The notes under the pieces were generated by a model. It was not told where the DNA came from, did no database searches, and saw only the letters and a list, made by a program, of their open reading frames with translations. Made by a program: the position numbers and the translations under genes. This document shows, in pieces, positions 15,531 through 24,240 of a stretch of DNA of 30,079 nucleotides. Position 1 is the first letter of the stretch; the number at the start of each line of letters is the position of its first letter. Source of the DNA: an uncultured Pseudomonadota bacterium (GTDB lineage Bacteria; Pseudomonadota; Gammaproteobacteria; Steroidobacterales; Steroidobacteraceae); the NCBI GenBank assembly GCA_903890265.1, contig CAITAM010000236.1:1-30079 (forward strand). The letters are read 5' to 3'.

Positions 15531-16370
15531 CTACTCCCCGACCAGGACCTCGACCCGGCCGCGACCGTTGCCGTCACCGAGGGTGGCGGCGAGCCAGTCG
15601 ACGGCCTCCCCGAGTGCCTCATCCAGCCGGAAAGGCGGGTTGATGAGCAGCATGCCCGCACCGTTCAGCCCGACCGGCGAGTCGGCGCGGCGCAGCATGA
15701 GCTCGACCGCGAGCAGGCGCCGCAGGCCGCTTGTGCGCATCAGGGCAAGGTAGCGTTCGGCACCGCCGCCGCGGGTAATGGGGTACCAGGTGGCGTAGAC
15801 CCCCGTCGGCCAGCGCCGATGCGCCGCCATCAGTGTTTTCGCCAGCCGGTCGAACTCGAGGGGGTCCTCGTACGGCGGGTCGATGAGGACGAGCCCGCGC
15901 TTTTCCGCCGGTGGCACCAGCGCGCCCAGCGCTTCGTAGCCATCGCGCTCGTGGACCGCGATGCGCCGATCGCCCCGCATCAGTTCGCGCAGCGCATCGG
16001 CTTCGAGCGGGGCGAGTTCGCAGCAGGCCGCCCGGTCGTCGGCGCGCAGCATGGCCTGGGCGATCTGCGGCGATCCGGGGTAGGAGCGCAGCACGCCGTC
16101 CACGGCGCCGGTCTGCCGGACGAGCTCGAGGTAGCGGCAGAGCGCGGCGGGGGGCCGGGCGGCGGCCAGCACCGGCAGGATGCCGGTGCGAAACTCCCCG
16201 CCCCGTTGCATGGCAATGTCATCGAGCGGATAGGTGCCGCGCCCGGCGTGCGTGTCGAGATAAAGAAGCGGTGACTCCTTGGCCATGAGGCGGCCCAGCG
16301 TCTCCACCAGGACGACGTGTTTGAGCACGTCCGCGAAATTGCCGGCGTGGAAAGCGTGACGGTAGTTCAT
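15531..16370 (-). CDS. rlmJ: 23S rRNA (adenine-2030-N6)-methyltransferase
   Basis: SAM-dependent methyltransferase of 279 aa modifying A2030 of 23S rRNA. The N-terminus MNYRHAFHAGNFADVLKH is the RlmJ hallmark. LYLDTHAGRGTY (36-47) is the SAM-binding loop, and DPPYEDP (164-170) is the N6-adenine catalytic motif. IDPPYEDPLEFDRL and NGAGMLLINPPF further support the call. It reads toward hemB with a 95-base gap containing the hemB leader repeat. No clear Shine-Dalgarno precedes the ATG. Confidence 0.94.
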   Translation of the reverse strand: MNYRHAFHAGNFADVLKHVVLVETLGRLMAKESPLLYLDTHAGRGTYPLDDIAMQRGGEFRTGILPVLAAARPPAALCRYLELVRQTGAVDGVLRSYPGSPQIAQAMLRADDRAACCELAPLEADALRELMRGDRRIAVHERDGYEALGALVPPAEKRGLVLIDPPYEDPLEFDRLAKTLMAAHRRWPTGVYATWYPITRGGGAERYLALMRTSGLRRLLAVELMLRRADSPVGLNGAGMLLINPPFRLDEALGEAVDWLAATLGDGNGRGRVEVLVGE

Positions 16371-16499
16371 GGGGTGCGAGCTTAGCGCGTAAACGCCCGC
16401 TGATGAGCCAGGCGGACACCACCCGGCGTCCGGCCCCGCGTGGACGACCGTCAGCGCAACCGCCAGACCCCGGCGAAGCCGCGAGGCGGGCGCGTGGCG

Positions 16500-16937
16500 C
16501 TAGTTACTGACCTGGTAGGACTCAAGCTCCTGGGTATAGCGAGCGCTGCGGATACCACTGGCGGAGTAGTATTCCTCGACGGACTTCACCCAGCGCTTGA
16601 CCTCGGGAACGTACCAGAACGCCTTGTACGTTCTACCCGCGACCGGCTCCGCCTTTGTCGTCTGGGTTTGCGTCACCATGGCCGTGGAGCCCGGGGTCGA
16701 CTGCGCACCCTGTACGACGGTTTGCATCGGCTCAAGCTCTGCCGTCCAGTGACCCTCCTCTTCCACCTTCATGGCGTTGAACTTGCCGGCCGGAACTTCT
16801 CCTGCGTTGCGCGCGATGCGGAGCGGTTGCTCGAGCCGAATGGAGACTCGCTGTCGCCAGGTAGGGCGGGTGATCTCGCGGTGATCGATGTCAGTCGCCA
16901 CGCTGGACGCACAACGTGGGCACCGCACGTTCTCCAT
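16500..16937 (-). CDS. Uncharacterised protein, probably a 5'-truncated remnant
   Basis: Open frame of 145 aa from the ATG at 16937; the frame stays open to 17144 (ATG 17120, TTG 17144). I do not recognise a named family. The C-terminal 95 residues look like real protein: VPAGKFNAMKVEEEGHW, a Gln/Thr linker, then FWYVPEVKRWVKSVEEYYS and YTQELESYQVSN, a pattern typical of the end of secreted proteins with a beta-sandwich fold. A CPRC motif lies near the N-terminus. Upstream of about 16940 the frame loses this character and shows no signal peptide, no ribosome-binding site and a Cys/His/Arg-rich composition, so the N-terminal part seems missing. It ends just short of the protease terminator. 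A genuine small gene remains possible. Confidence 0.45.
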   Translation of the reverse strand: MENVRCPRCASSVATDIDHREITRPTWRQRVSIRLEQPLRIARNAGEVPAGKFNAMKVEEEGHWTAELEPMQTVVQGAQSTPGSTAMVTQTQTTKAEPVAGRTYKAFWYVPEVKRWVKSVEEYYSASGIRSARYTQELESYQVSN

Positions 16938-17176
16938 CAGAATCGTGCAGCGCTGGTGCAGCTCGAGGGTGCAACCCAATAGCACCGCCTGTGAGGCCGG
17001 CCGGTGATACAGCGGCTGAAAACGGTCCGTGGCGGCAACGCGCGAGGCAGGTACCGGACGTTGGTGTAAACCGGCTGACCAATGCGCAACCGACCGCCGG
17101 TCAGGACAGCCCCCCGGCATCGTGCCGTATCCCTGGCACCGCAAACGCGCCGCTAGCGGCGGCGCTGACCCACCAA

Positions 17177-17201
17177 TAAAAAGCCCCGCAGGATGCGGGG
17201 C
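17177..17201 (-). terminator. Intrinsic terminator of the subtilase gene
   Basis: On the minus strand a perfect 7-bp stem GCCCCGC/GCGGGGC with a 5-base loop is followed by TTTTTA. It lies about 50 bases past the subtilase stop. The remaining sequence between here and the remnant gene (16938-17176) shows nothing else that I can support. Confidence 0.85.
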
Positions 17202-17213
17202 CGGGGAGAGAAA

Positions 17214-17239
17214 CCCTGCAGCGCACGCGCGCTGCAGGG
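17214..17239 (-). terminator. Strong hairpin directly after the subtilase stop
   Basis: CCCTGCAGCGC (17214-17224) and GCGCTGCAGGG (17229-17239) make a perfect 11-bp stem with a 4-base loop, ten bases past the stop codon and just before the T-tailed terminator. It probably protects the 3' end or assists termination. Confidence 0.6.
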
Positions 17240-17249
17240 CAAGCGGCCG

Positions 17250-20200
17250 TCAGTGGCCAGTCTGAGACTTCGCCGGGATCACGATGGCCTCGGAGTCCGG
17301 TGAGGCGCCACCGTTATTGGTCGGCGAACGCGCGCCATTGGAATAGAGCAGTACGCCGCTGTCCTGCGGGTTCAGTGCCGGCCCGAAGTCGTACACCGTC
17401 ATGACACTGCTGCTGTTGCCCGGCGTGTCGTTGACGATGGCCTGGTAGCGGTCACCGAATGGCACCACCGTGTAGGGACCAAGCGCACCGTCGTAGTTGC
17501 CGGTGAAGCCGTCCTGCACGGTCGCAAGCACGTGCAGCGAGCGTGTGGAGGCGTCGCCTGCCGCGAGGCCGAGCTGCTCACCACAGACCAGGAAGTCCAT
17601 GTTGGTGGCATTCGTCGGATGGCCGATGAAGAAGTTGGCCGTGTACTGGCCGGTGACCAGGTTCACGACCAGCGCGAGTTCCCGGCCGTCAGGCGACGGC
17701 GCGCCGGTCAGCTGGCTGAGATCGACGTTCACGATCGCGTAGTTGTAATGCTGGCCGTTACCGAAGAAGTCGACGCCCTGGTCGTCGGTGTCCACCAGCA
17801 CGGTGTTCGTCAATGCCTGCGGCACGGTGGTCAGCTTCCAGTTCGTCACCGCGAAATCGAACAGGAAACCCGAGCTGCAGTCAGCGCTGTCGGGGTACGT
17901 CGCGATACCAAAGGCGCGCACGCTCGGGTTGGGCGCGCCGGCGCCACGCGGCCCCGGCGGCAGCTGCGGGCCGGTACCGAGCAGGCTGTAGGTCTGGTAC
18001 TGCGCGGTGCCGACGCCGGTGTTCTGCAGGTTCACGGACGCGATGCCGCTGCTGTTGAACTGCAGCGTCTGAACGGCGGATCGGACACGTGCCGACTGGC
18101 GCGGCAGCACGTGCCACGGGATGGTGTACCGGGCGCCGTCCTGGGTAGAGAAGGCGATGTAACCGCCGTATTCCATCCCGGTCAGTGACGGCGAGCTGTT
18201 GCCGAGCGACCCCGAGTTCATCAGGTTCGTGCGCAGGCTGGCGCCGTCCACCGTGATGGTGACCGGCATCAGGATGAAGCTGTGCGCCGGTGACGTGATC
18301 GTGCTTGGCACGTTCACGTGCACGGCGTGGCTTGCCGCGTCATGAATGCCGTTGTCGGCGAGCAATGCCTTCACATTCAGCGTCAGCGTCTTGGACGAGA
18401 CGTTGGTAATCCGCAGCGTCTTCGTCCGCACGGTCTCGGGGTCGGCCGCCGTGACGAAACCAAAGCCCAGGCCGCCCTGGCCGTAGTCTTCCTCCACCGA
18501 CAGGATGATCGGCGCGACCACGGCCTTGTCGATGCGCAGTTCACCGCCGCCCGTGCGGCTGACCGGAGCCTGGATATCCGGCACGAGGCCGCCCTGCACG
18601 CTCGGCGCCGCGACGTGGATGTCCGCCGTGCCGACCAGGAGGTGCTTGTACTCCATGACGGTAAGGTTCGGCCGCGCGGACTTGAGGAGGGCGGCCGCAC
18701 CCGCGACGATGGGTGTCGAGAACGACGTGCCGGCGTAGGCGCGCGTGCCCGTGCCGCTGCCGGCCGAGGCCGAGATAATGCCGGTGTCGCCCACGGGTGC
18801 CACGATCTCGGGCTTGATGAAGTTGCCCTGCGCGGCCGGCCCGCGCGAGGAGTAGGACACCATCGAGCGGGTGAGCGGCAGGGTGTTGGCCGGATCGATC
18901 GCAAACGCCGATGCCGTGCCGTTGCGGATGAGGTCCGCGTCCGCCTGGGCGATCGTGAACGTCGGTGCCGTCACCGTGCCACCGCCGTACGAGAACGCGA
19001 ACGGCGCGCCCGGGGCGACGAGGCCGATCAGCACCAGCGAGGCGCCGGCGGCGGAGGCGTTCGCCGCCTTCACGCTGGCCGAGCAGCTGCCGCGGTCGAC
19101 GAGCACGATCCCGTGCAGCGAATGAGCCGGGAACGGATCGCAGGCGAGGCGGTTCGACGACGGGTAGGTGACCTTGCCGGCCACCCGCGCGCTGATGGCC
19201 GGCGACCAGGCGTCGTAGACGACGGGGTCCGTCGTCGCGCCGCCACCGGTGCCGAACGACGCGAGTTGCAGCGAGTCGATCGGCAGCGCCGTGCCACCGA
19301 CGGCGAGCGCGCTGGCCGCCGCGCCCGGGGTACCCACGATGTAGGGCACGTCGCCCTCGTTGCCTGCGGCCGCCACGGTCAGGATGCCGAGCACGCTCGC
19401 GTGATCGATGGCCGCCGAGGCGTCATCGTCGTAGGGCTGGCCGAAGGCGCCGCCGAGCGACAGGTTGATGACGTCCGCGCGGTCGCGCAGCGTTCCGTCA
19501 CGGTGCGGATCGGCCGCGGCCTCAATGCCGAGCATGATCGCCTCGCCGTTGCAGCTGTCGGCATAGGACGCACAGACCTTGAAGGCGTACAGCTTCGCGT
19601 CGGGGGCCATGCCGAGCTTGCCGGCGATGATGTCAGCGACGTGCGTGCCGTGGCCGACTCCCGGGCAGGGCGCCGCCACGAGCCCGGCGCAGTAGCTGTC
19701 GGCCGCCGTGTCCGGCGACGAGATCGGGTTGGGATCGGGATTGATCGGCCCGTTCAGGCCCTCGGGGCCATTCGGCCATTCCTCGCCAACGAAGTCGTAA
19801 CCGCCGATGACCTTCTTGGTCGGGAACACGCCGGGCGTCGCCACGGTGTTGCGCGGATCGTTCCAGGCCGTGCCGTACGCCGCCGTGTAGGCGGCCGCGG
19901 TGCCGGCGCCGCCGAGCGCCTCGTGCGTGTAGTCGATACCGGTGTCGAGTACGGCGACCTTCACGCCCTTGCCGGTGAAGCCGAGCCCCTGGACGGTTTT
20001 CGCGCCCACGTACGGCACCACGACGAGATCCGAGCGCTTGTAGTCACCGACCGGGGCGACGCGGCCCACGCCGCTGTCGAGCGCGATGGCCGGCAGTTCG
20101 CGCGCGTCAGCGCGCAGGAACATCGCGTTGAGCACGACCTGCACGCTGCTGGTTCGCTGCACGGACGGAGCGACCGCCTTCAGTCGCGCGAAAAGCGCAT

Positions 20201-20489
20201 CCTGCTCGGCACGGATGGCGGCCACGCTGCTGCCGCCCTCGGCCAGGGACGGGCCCTTCAGTCGCACGATGACGCGCTTGACGCCGCTGGCGTGCCGCAG
20301 GCTCGGATCCAGCACCGACGGTATGGCGCGGGTGCCGGACAGCGGCGCGGGGGTGCGCAGCGCCGCCACGTGACCCGGTACCGGTCGTGGCGCGGGATTG
20401 CCGGCGGCGCCGGCGAAGCCGGTGACGCTGGCGATGCCGGCCAACAGAAAGCCGATGCGGACGGCGAGCCGTGAGCGTTCGTGCTGCAT
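17250..20489 (-). CDS. Secreted subtilisin-like serine protease (S8) with inserted PA domain
   Basis: Large extracellular protease of 1079 aa. A signal peptide covers about 1-29 (Arg-containing start, hydrophobic LAVRIGFLLAGIASVTGFAGAAG). A propeptide of the inhibitor I9 type lies at about 70-148 (VKRVIVRLKGPSL...ADARELPAIA). The catalytic triad is complete: D182 (VAVLDTGIDYTHE), H280 (GHGTHVADI) and S589 (AGTSFSTPIVAGA), with oxyanion N377 (AAAGNEGD). A protease-associated (PA) domain is inserted at about 425-530 (HGIVLVDRGSCSASVKAANASAAGA). Beyond about 650 the C-terminal half is beta-rich and low in Lys/Glu, probably fibronectin-like domains; Cys pairs suggest disulfides. The ATG at 20489 precedes the signal peptide and has AGGGGA upstream; the frame is open to 20600. 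It is apparently monocistronic, with its own terminator. Substrate unknown. Confidence 0.93.
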   Translation of the reverse strand: MQHERSRLAVRIGFLLAGIASVTGFAGAAGNPAPRPVPGHVAALRTPAPLSGTRAIPSVLDPSLRHASGVKRVIVRLKGPSLAEGGSSVAAIRAEQDALFARLKAVAPSVQRTSSVQVVLNAMFLRADARELPAIALDSGVGRVAPVGDYKRSDLVVVPYVGAKTVQGLGFTGKGVKVAVLDTGIDYTHEALGGAGTAAAYTAAYGTAWNDPRNTVATPGVFPTKKVIGGYDFVGEEWPNGPEGLNGPINPDPNPISSPDTAADSYCAGLVAAPCPGVGHGTHVADIIAGKLGMAPDAKLYAFKVCASYADSCNGEAIMLGIEAAADPHRDGTLRDRADVINLSLGGAFGQPYDDDASAAIDHASVLGILTVAAAGNEGDVPYIVGTPGAAASALAVGGTALPIDSLQLASFGTGGGATTDPVVYDAWSPAISARVAGKVTYPSSNRLACDPFPAHSLHGIVLVDRGSCSASVKAANASAAGASLVLIGLVAPGAPFAFSYGGGTVTAPTFTIAQADADLIRNGTASAFAIDPANTLPLTRSMVSYSSRGPAAQGNFIKPEIVAPVGDTGIISASAGSGTGTRAYAGTSFSTPIVAGAAALLKSARPNLTVMEYKHLLVGTADIHVAAPSVQGGLVPDIQAPVSRTGGGELRIDKAVVAPIILSVEEDYGQGGLGFGFVTAADPETVRTKTLRITNVSSKTLTLNVKALLADNGIHDAASHAVHVNVPSTITSPAHSFILMPVTITVDGASLRTNLMNSGSLGNSSPSLTGMEYGGYIAFSTQDGARYTIPWHVLPRQSARVRSAVQTLQFNSSGIASVNLQNTGVGTAQYQTYSLLGTGPQLPPGPRGAGAPNPSVRAFGIATYPDSADCSSGFLFDFAVTNWKLTTVPQALTNTVLVDTDDQGVDFFGNGQHYNYAIVNVDLSQLTGAPSPDGRELALVVNLVTGQYTANFFIGHPTNATNMDFLVCGEQLGLAAGDASTRSLHVLATVQDGFTGNYDGALGPYTVVPFGDRYQAIVNDTPGNSSSVMTVYDFGPALNPQDSGVLLYSNGARSPTNNGGASPDSEAIVIPAKSQTGH

Positions 20490-20540
20490 GGAGTTTGCTT
20501 CCCCTGGTCTGATCGTTTTAGGTCGATGGACGGTGCAGGT

Positions 20541-20562
20541 CGCGCCGTCCGCGGACGGCGCG
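20541..20562. repeat. 22-bp perfect palindrome upstream of the subtilase
   Basis: CGCGCCGTCCG followed directly by its reverse complement, centred about 62 bases upstream of the subtilase ATG. It could be a protein-binding operator or a leader hairpin. No obvious promoter hexamers were found between it and the heptamer repeat. Confidence 0.7.
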
Positions 20563-20678
20563 CGCGGCCCGTCCTGCTTGCGGCATTGATTGCGAGTCAC
20601 GTCGCGGGGCGAGACGCCATCCTCGTGCGACGCTACTCCTGTTGGCGTGGGGACTTCAACGGCGGCAAGCGGCGTCGC

Positions 20679-20731
20679 GGGCCGTGGGCCGTGGGCCGTG
20701 GGCCGTGGGCCGTGGGCCGTGGGCCGTGGGC
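20679..20731. repeat. Heptanucleotide tandem repeat (GGGCCGT, seven copies plus GGGC)
   Basis: Seven exact head-to-tail copies of GGGCCGT at 20679-20727, followed by a partial GGGC. It begins 16 bases past the hemF stop and lies about 190 bases upstream of the subtilase start. The plus strand carries eight G3 tracts spaced by four bases, fitting the G-quadruplex consensus. The run is perfect, so copy number is probably variable. The rest of 20490-20746 has no gene. Confidence 0.97.
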
Positions 20732-20746
20732 TTGAGGCGCGACGCC

Positions 20747-21667
20747 TCAGCCGGCGAGTTCGGTCAGCCAGTCCCGGGGCCGAAGGTAGTCGCGGTAGAG
20801 GCGAGCTTCGGCGCTGCCGGGTTCCGGATGCCAGTCGTATTCGAAGCGCACCTGCGGCGGCAGCGACATCAGGATGGACTCGGTCCGGCCACCCGACTGC
20901 AGCCCGAACAGCGTCCCGCGGTCATAGACGAGATTGAATTCGACATAACGCCCGCGCCGGTACAGCTGGAACTGCCGTTCGTGCTCGCCGTAGGCGTGCT
21001 CACGGCGACGCTCGACGATCGGTACGTACGCGTCGAGGAACGCGTTACCGACGGCCTGCTGGTAGGCGAAGCTGCGCTCGAAGCCGTCCTCGTTCAGGTC
21101 ATCGAAGAACAGGCCGCCGATTCCGCGCGTTTCGTTGCGATGGCGCAGCCAGAAGTAGCGGTCGCACTCGGCCTTGTGCTCGGCATAGCGGTTGGCGCCA
21201 AAGGGCGCGCAGGCCCGCTGCGCGGTGCGGTGCCAGTGCAGGACGTCCTCGTCGAACGGGTAATAGGGGGTGAGGTCAAAGCCACCGCCAAACCACCAGA
21301 TCGGCGGCCCGTCCGCCGGCTCGGCAATGAAGAACCGGACATTGAGGTGGGTCGTCGGTACGTAGGGGTTCTGCGGATGGAAGACGAGCGAGACCCCCAT
21401 GGCCTCCCAGCGTGCGCCCGCCAGCTGCGGGCGGCTCTGCGTTGCGGATGGCGGCAGCCCCGTGCCCATGACGTGCGAGAAGCCGACGCCCCCCTGTTCC
21501 AGCAGGGCGTTGCCGCGGGTAACGCGCGTCTCGCCACCGCCGCCGGCCTCGCGCTGCCAGCGATCCGCCCGGAAACGCGAACCCGGATCGAGTTCCTCGA
21601 AGCGGGACGTGATCCGCTGCTGCAGGCCCTTCAGGTACTCAAGAACAGCGGTCTTATCCGGTGCCAT
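20747..21667 (-). CDS. hemF: Oxygen-dependent coproporphyrinogen III oxidase
   Basis: Aerobic haem enzyme of 306 aa converting coproporphyrinogen III to protoporphyrinogen IX by two oxidative decarboxylations using O2. Family blocks are all present: VFHPQNPYVPTTHLNVRFF (95-113), WWFGGGFDLTPYYP (124-137), HRNETRGIGGLFFDDL (176-191) and RRGRYVEFNLVYDRGTLFGL, then SLPP. The length is that of E. coli HemF. The start ATG lies 12 bases past the topA stop with GGAG four bases upstream, so it is co-transcribed and probably coupled with topA. Its use implies growth with oxygen. Confidence 0.96.
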   Translation of the reverse strand: MAPDKTAVLEYLKGLQQRITSRFEELDPGSRFRADRWQREAGGGGETRVTRGNALLEQGGVGFSHVMGTGLPPSATQSRPQLAGARWEAMGVSLVFHPQNPYVPTTHLNVRFFIAEPADGPPIWWFGGGFDLTPYYPFDEDVLHWHRTAQRACAPFGANRYAEHKAECDRYFWLRHRNETRGIGGLFFDDLNEDGFERSFAYQQAVGNAFLDAYVPIVERRREHAYGEHERQFQLYRRGRYVEFNLVYDRGTLFGLQSGGRTESILMSLPPQVRFEYDWHPEPGSAEARLYRDYLRPRDWLTELAG

Positions 21668-21679
21668 CGCACTCCGTCC

Positions 21680-24199
21680 TCAGCTCACCTTTGCCTTGGC
21701 GGCCTTTTTAGCCGGGGCCTTCTTGCGCGCCGCCTTCTTCTTGGCCGTTTTCGCCGCCGTCTTTTTGGCCGGCGCATCGCCGGCCGTCTTGCGCGCGGCG
21801 CCCTTGGCTTTGGCCGCTGCGCCGTCGGTCCCGGCTGCCGCCGTCTTCGTTTTCGCCGTCTTGCGGCCAAAGCGGCCCTTGCCCCGCAGTGGTGCGACGG
21901 CGAGCAGCGCGCGGCATTCCTCGAGGGTCATCGACGCCGGCTCCCGATCCTTCGGCACGCGCGCGTTGCGCTCGCGATCCGTGATGTAAGGACCGAATCG
22001 GCCGTTCAGAACCTGGATGCCGTCATCCGGGAAGTCCCGGATCAGGCGATTGGCATCGAGCAGCTGCTTTTCGGCGATCACCTCAAGGGCGCGCTCGAAA
22101 CCGAGGGTATAGGGGTCGTCGGCCTTGAGCGATACGTATTTGGCCCCGTACCGGACGTACGGACCGAAGCGACCGACCCCGACCGAGACCGGCTCGTTGC
22201 TGTCCGGCAGGTAGCCGAGCGTGCGCGGGAGCGTGAAGAGTTCCATCGCCTCGTCGAGCGTCACGGTATCCATCTTCTGTCCGGGCCTGAGACCCGCAAA
22301 ACGCGGCTTCTCGACGTCGTCCTTGGTGCCGATCTGCACGAACGGCCCGTACTGGCCGATCCGCACGCTGACCGGGCGGCCACTCGCGGGATCGGTCCCG
22401 AGCTGGCGCGACATGGCGACTTCCTCGCGCGTGACGCTCGACTCGACGTGCCGGACCCGATCGATGAACGGGCGCCAGAACTCGCGCATGACCGGCACCC
22501 AGGCCTTGTCGCCGCGTGAGATCTCGTCGAGCTCGTCTTCGAGCCGGGCCGTGAAATCGTAGTCGACGTAGTGCGGGAAGAACTTCGTCAGGAAACTGTT
22601 GACGATCTTGCCCGTGTCCGTCGGCACGAAGTTGCGCTTCTCGTTGTCGACGTACTTGCGCGCACGCAGCGTCTCGATGATCGAGGCGTAGGTCGACGGG
22701 CGGCCGATACCGCGCTCCTCGAGCGCCTTGACGAGGCTGGCCTCGGTGTAGCGGGGCGGTGGCTGCGTGAAATGCTGCTCCGGCAGGATCGAGGCGAGGC
22801 CCGGACGGTCCCCTTCGCCAAGCGCCGGCAGGCGCCCGTCGTCCTCGTCGTCGGCGCCGTCCTCGACGTCGGTCTCGTAGGCGGCGAGGAACCCGGACTT
22901 GATGAGAGTGGAGCCGGTCGCCCGCAGTTGCGTCGCGTCGTTGCTGGCGCCGCCCGGCAGCAGCGTGACCGTGACCTGGTTAAAGAGCGCGTCCGTCATC
23001 TGCGAGGCGATGGTGCGCTTCCAGATGAGGTCGTACAGCCGCCAGAGATCGGCATCGATCTTGTCTTTCAGCGAGGCCGGCGTCAGGGCTGCCGACGTCG
23101 GGCGGATCGCTTCGTGGGCTTCCTGCGCGTTCGCCTGCTTGTTCTTGTAGGCGCGCGGCTGGGCGGGTACCGCCTCGGCGCCAAACAGCTGAGCCGCGAC
23201 CGACCGGAGCTCGCCGACCGCTTCCGCGCCGAGGGACGTCGAGTCGGTACGCATGTAGGTGATCAGGCCGACCGGGCCTTCCCCGAAATCGACGCCTTCG
23301 TACAGCTTCTGCGCAAGCTGCATCGTGCGGCGCGCGGACAGGCCGAGGCGGTTCGCGCCTGCCTGCTGCAGCGTCGAGGTGCGAAACGGGGCCTGCGGAC
23401 TGCGCGACCGGGGGCGCGACTCGACGCTTGCCACTTTGAGCGAGCCAGCACAGGCGGCCTCAAGGCCGGCACGGACTTCCTCGGCGCGCGCCGCCGTCGT
23501 GATCGAAAAGCGACTCTTGCCAACGTCGGCCTCGATCTTCTGGCCCTCGAACTGCACGAGGCGCGCGCTGAAATTCTGGCCGCCGTGCGTGGCCGTCGTC
23601 TCCACGGTCCAGTACTCGATGGACTGGAACGCATTGACCTCGGCTTCGCGATCGCAGATGAGCCTGAGCGCCACGCTCTGCACGCGACCCGCCGACAGGC
23701 CGGGCATGATCTTCTTCCAGAGCAGAGGCGACAGGTTGAACCCGACGAGGTAGTCGAGCGCCCGGCGTGCCTGCTGGGCATCGACGAGGTCGCGCGACAG
23801 TTTCTCCGGCTTGTCGATCGCCTTCAGGATCTCGGACTTCGTGATCTGGAAGAATTTCGCCCGGTGAACCGGCTTGTCCTTCAGCACGCCGCGTTCGCGC
23901 AGGATCTCGTAGAGGTGCCAGGAAATGGCCTCGCCTTCACGGTCAGGGTCGGTCGCGAGGTAAATGGTGTCGGCCTTGCGCGCCGCGCGGTCGATCGCCT
24001 CAAGGTGCTTGTCCTTGTTGCGCTCCTTGATGACCTCGTAGCGCATCGCGAAATCGTGCTCGGCATCCACCGCGCCTTCCTTCGCGACGAGGTCACGGAC
24101 GTGGCCGTAGGACGCCAGCACCTCAAAGCTCTTGCCGAGGTACTTCTTGATGGTCTTGGCCTTGGCCGGAGACTCGACGATGACGAGATTGGTAGTCAT
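21680..24199 (-). CDS. topA: DNA topoisomerase I (type IA)
   Basis: Relaxes negative supercoils by single-strand cutting; 839 aa. TOPRIM residues: E9 (VIVESPAKAKTI) and D84/D86/E88 (ATDPDREGE). Catalytic tyrosine Y315 lies in GLITYMRTDSTSLG. Domain IV/core motifs include GRVQSVALRL (171-180) and RGIGRPSTYA. The C-terminal region has three FGPY repeats (FGPYVQIG, FGPYVRYG, FGPYITDR) in place of the Cys4 zinc fingers of E. coli TopA, followed by a Lys/Ala-rich tail of about 60 residues resembling histone H1, likely a DNA-binding extension. The start ATG at 24199 (MTTNLVIVES) has GAGG upstream; the frame is open to 24415 through the terminator region, which is not coding. hemF follows. Confidence 0.96.
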   Translation of the reverse strand: MTTNLVIVESPAKAKTIKKYLGKSFEVLASYGHVRDLVAKEGAVDAEHDFAMRYEVIKERNKDKHLEAIDRAARKADTIYLATDPDREGEAISWHLYEILRERGVLKDKPVHRAKFFQITKSEILKAIDKPEKLSRDLVDAQQARRALDYLVGFNLSPLLWKKIMPGLSAGRVQSVALRLICDREAEVNAFQSIEYWTVETTATHGGQNFSARLVQFEGQKIEADVGKSRFSITTAARAEEVRAGLEAACAGSLKVASVESRPRSRSPQAPFRTSTLQQAGANRLGLSARRTMQLAQKLYEGVDFGEGPVGLITYMRTDSTSLGAEAVGELRSVAAQLFGAEAVPAQPRAYKNKQANAQEAHEAIRPTSAALTPASLKDKIDADLWRLYDLIWKRTIASQMTDALFNQVTVTLLPGGASNDATQLRATGSTLIKSGFLAAYETDVEDGADDEDDGRLPALGEGDRPGLASILPEQHFTQPPPRYTEASLVKALEERGIGRPSTYASIIETLRARKYVDNEKRNFVPTDTGKIVNSFLTKFFPHYVDYDFTARLEDELDEISRGDKAWVPVMREFWRPFIDRVRHVESSVTREEVAMSRQLGTDPASGRPVSVRIGQYGPFVQIGTKDDVEKPRFAGLRPGQKMDTVTLDEAMELFTLPRTLGYLPDSNEPVSVGVGRFGPYVRYGAKYVSLKADDPYTLGFERALEVIAEKQLLDANRLIRDFPDDGIQVLNGRFGPYITDRERNARVPKDREPASMTLEECRALLAVAPLRGKGRFGRKTAKTKTAAAGTDGAAAKAKGAARKTAGDAPAKKTAAKTAKKKAARKKAPAKKAAKAKVS

Positions 24200-24240
24200 G
24201 TCCTCGAAAACCGTGCGCGACTGGTGGTGCAGTCTGCGCC

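Noticed and set aside
16440..16982. 180-codon plus-strand frame opposite the remnant gene
   Set aside because: Composition is Arg/Leu-rich with no motif, while the minus-strand frame has protein-like C-terminal sequence.
18318..20474. 718-codon open frame on the plus strand
   Set aside because: It lies antisense to the well-supported subtilase, is Arg/Gly/Val/Ala-rich without domains, and reflects high GC content reducing stop codons.
20679..20731. Heptamer array considered as a CRISPR
   Set aside because: Units are seven bases, contiguous and without spacers; it is a simple tandem repeat.
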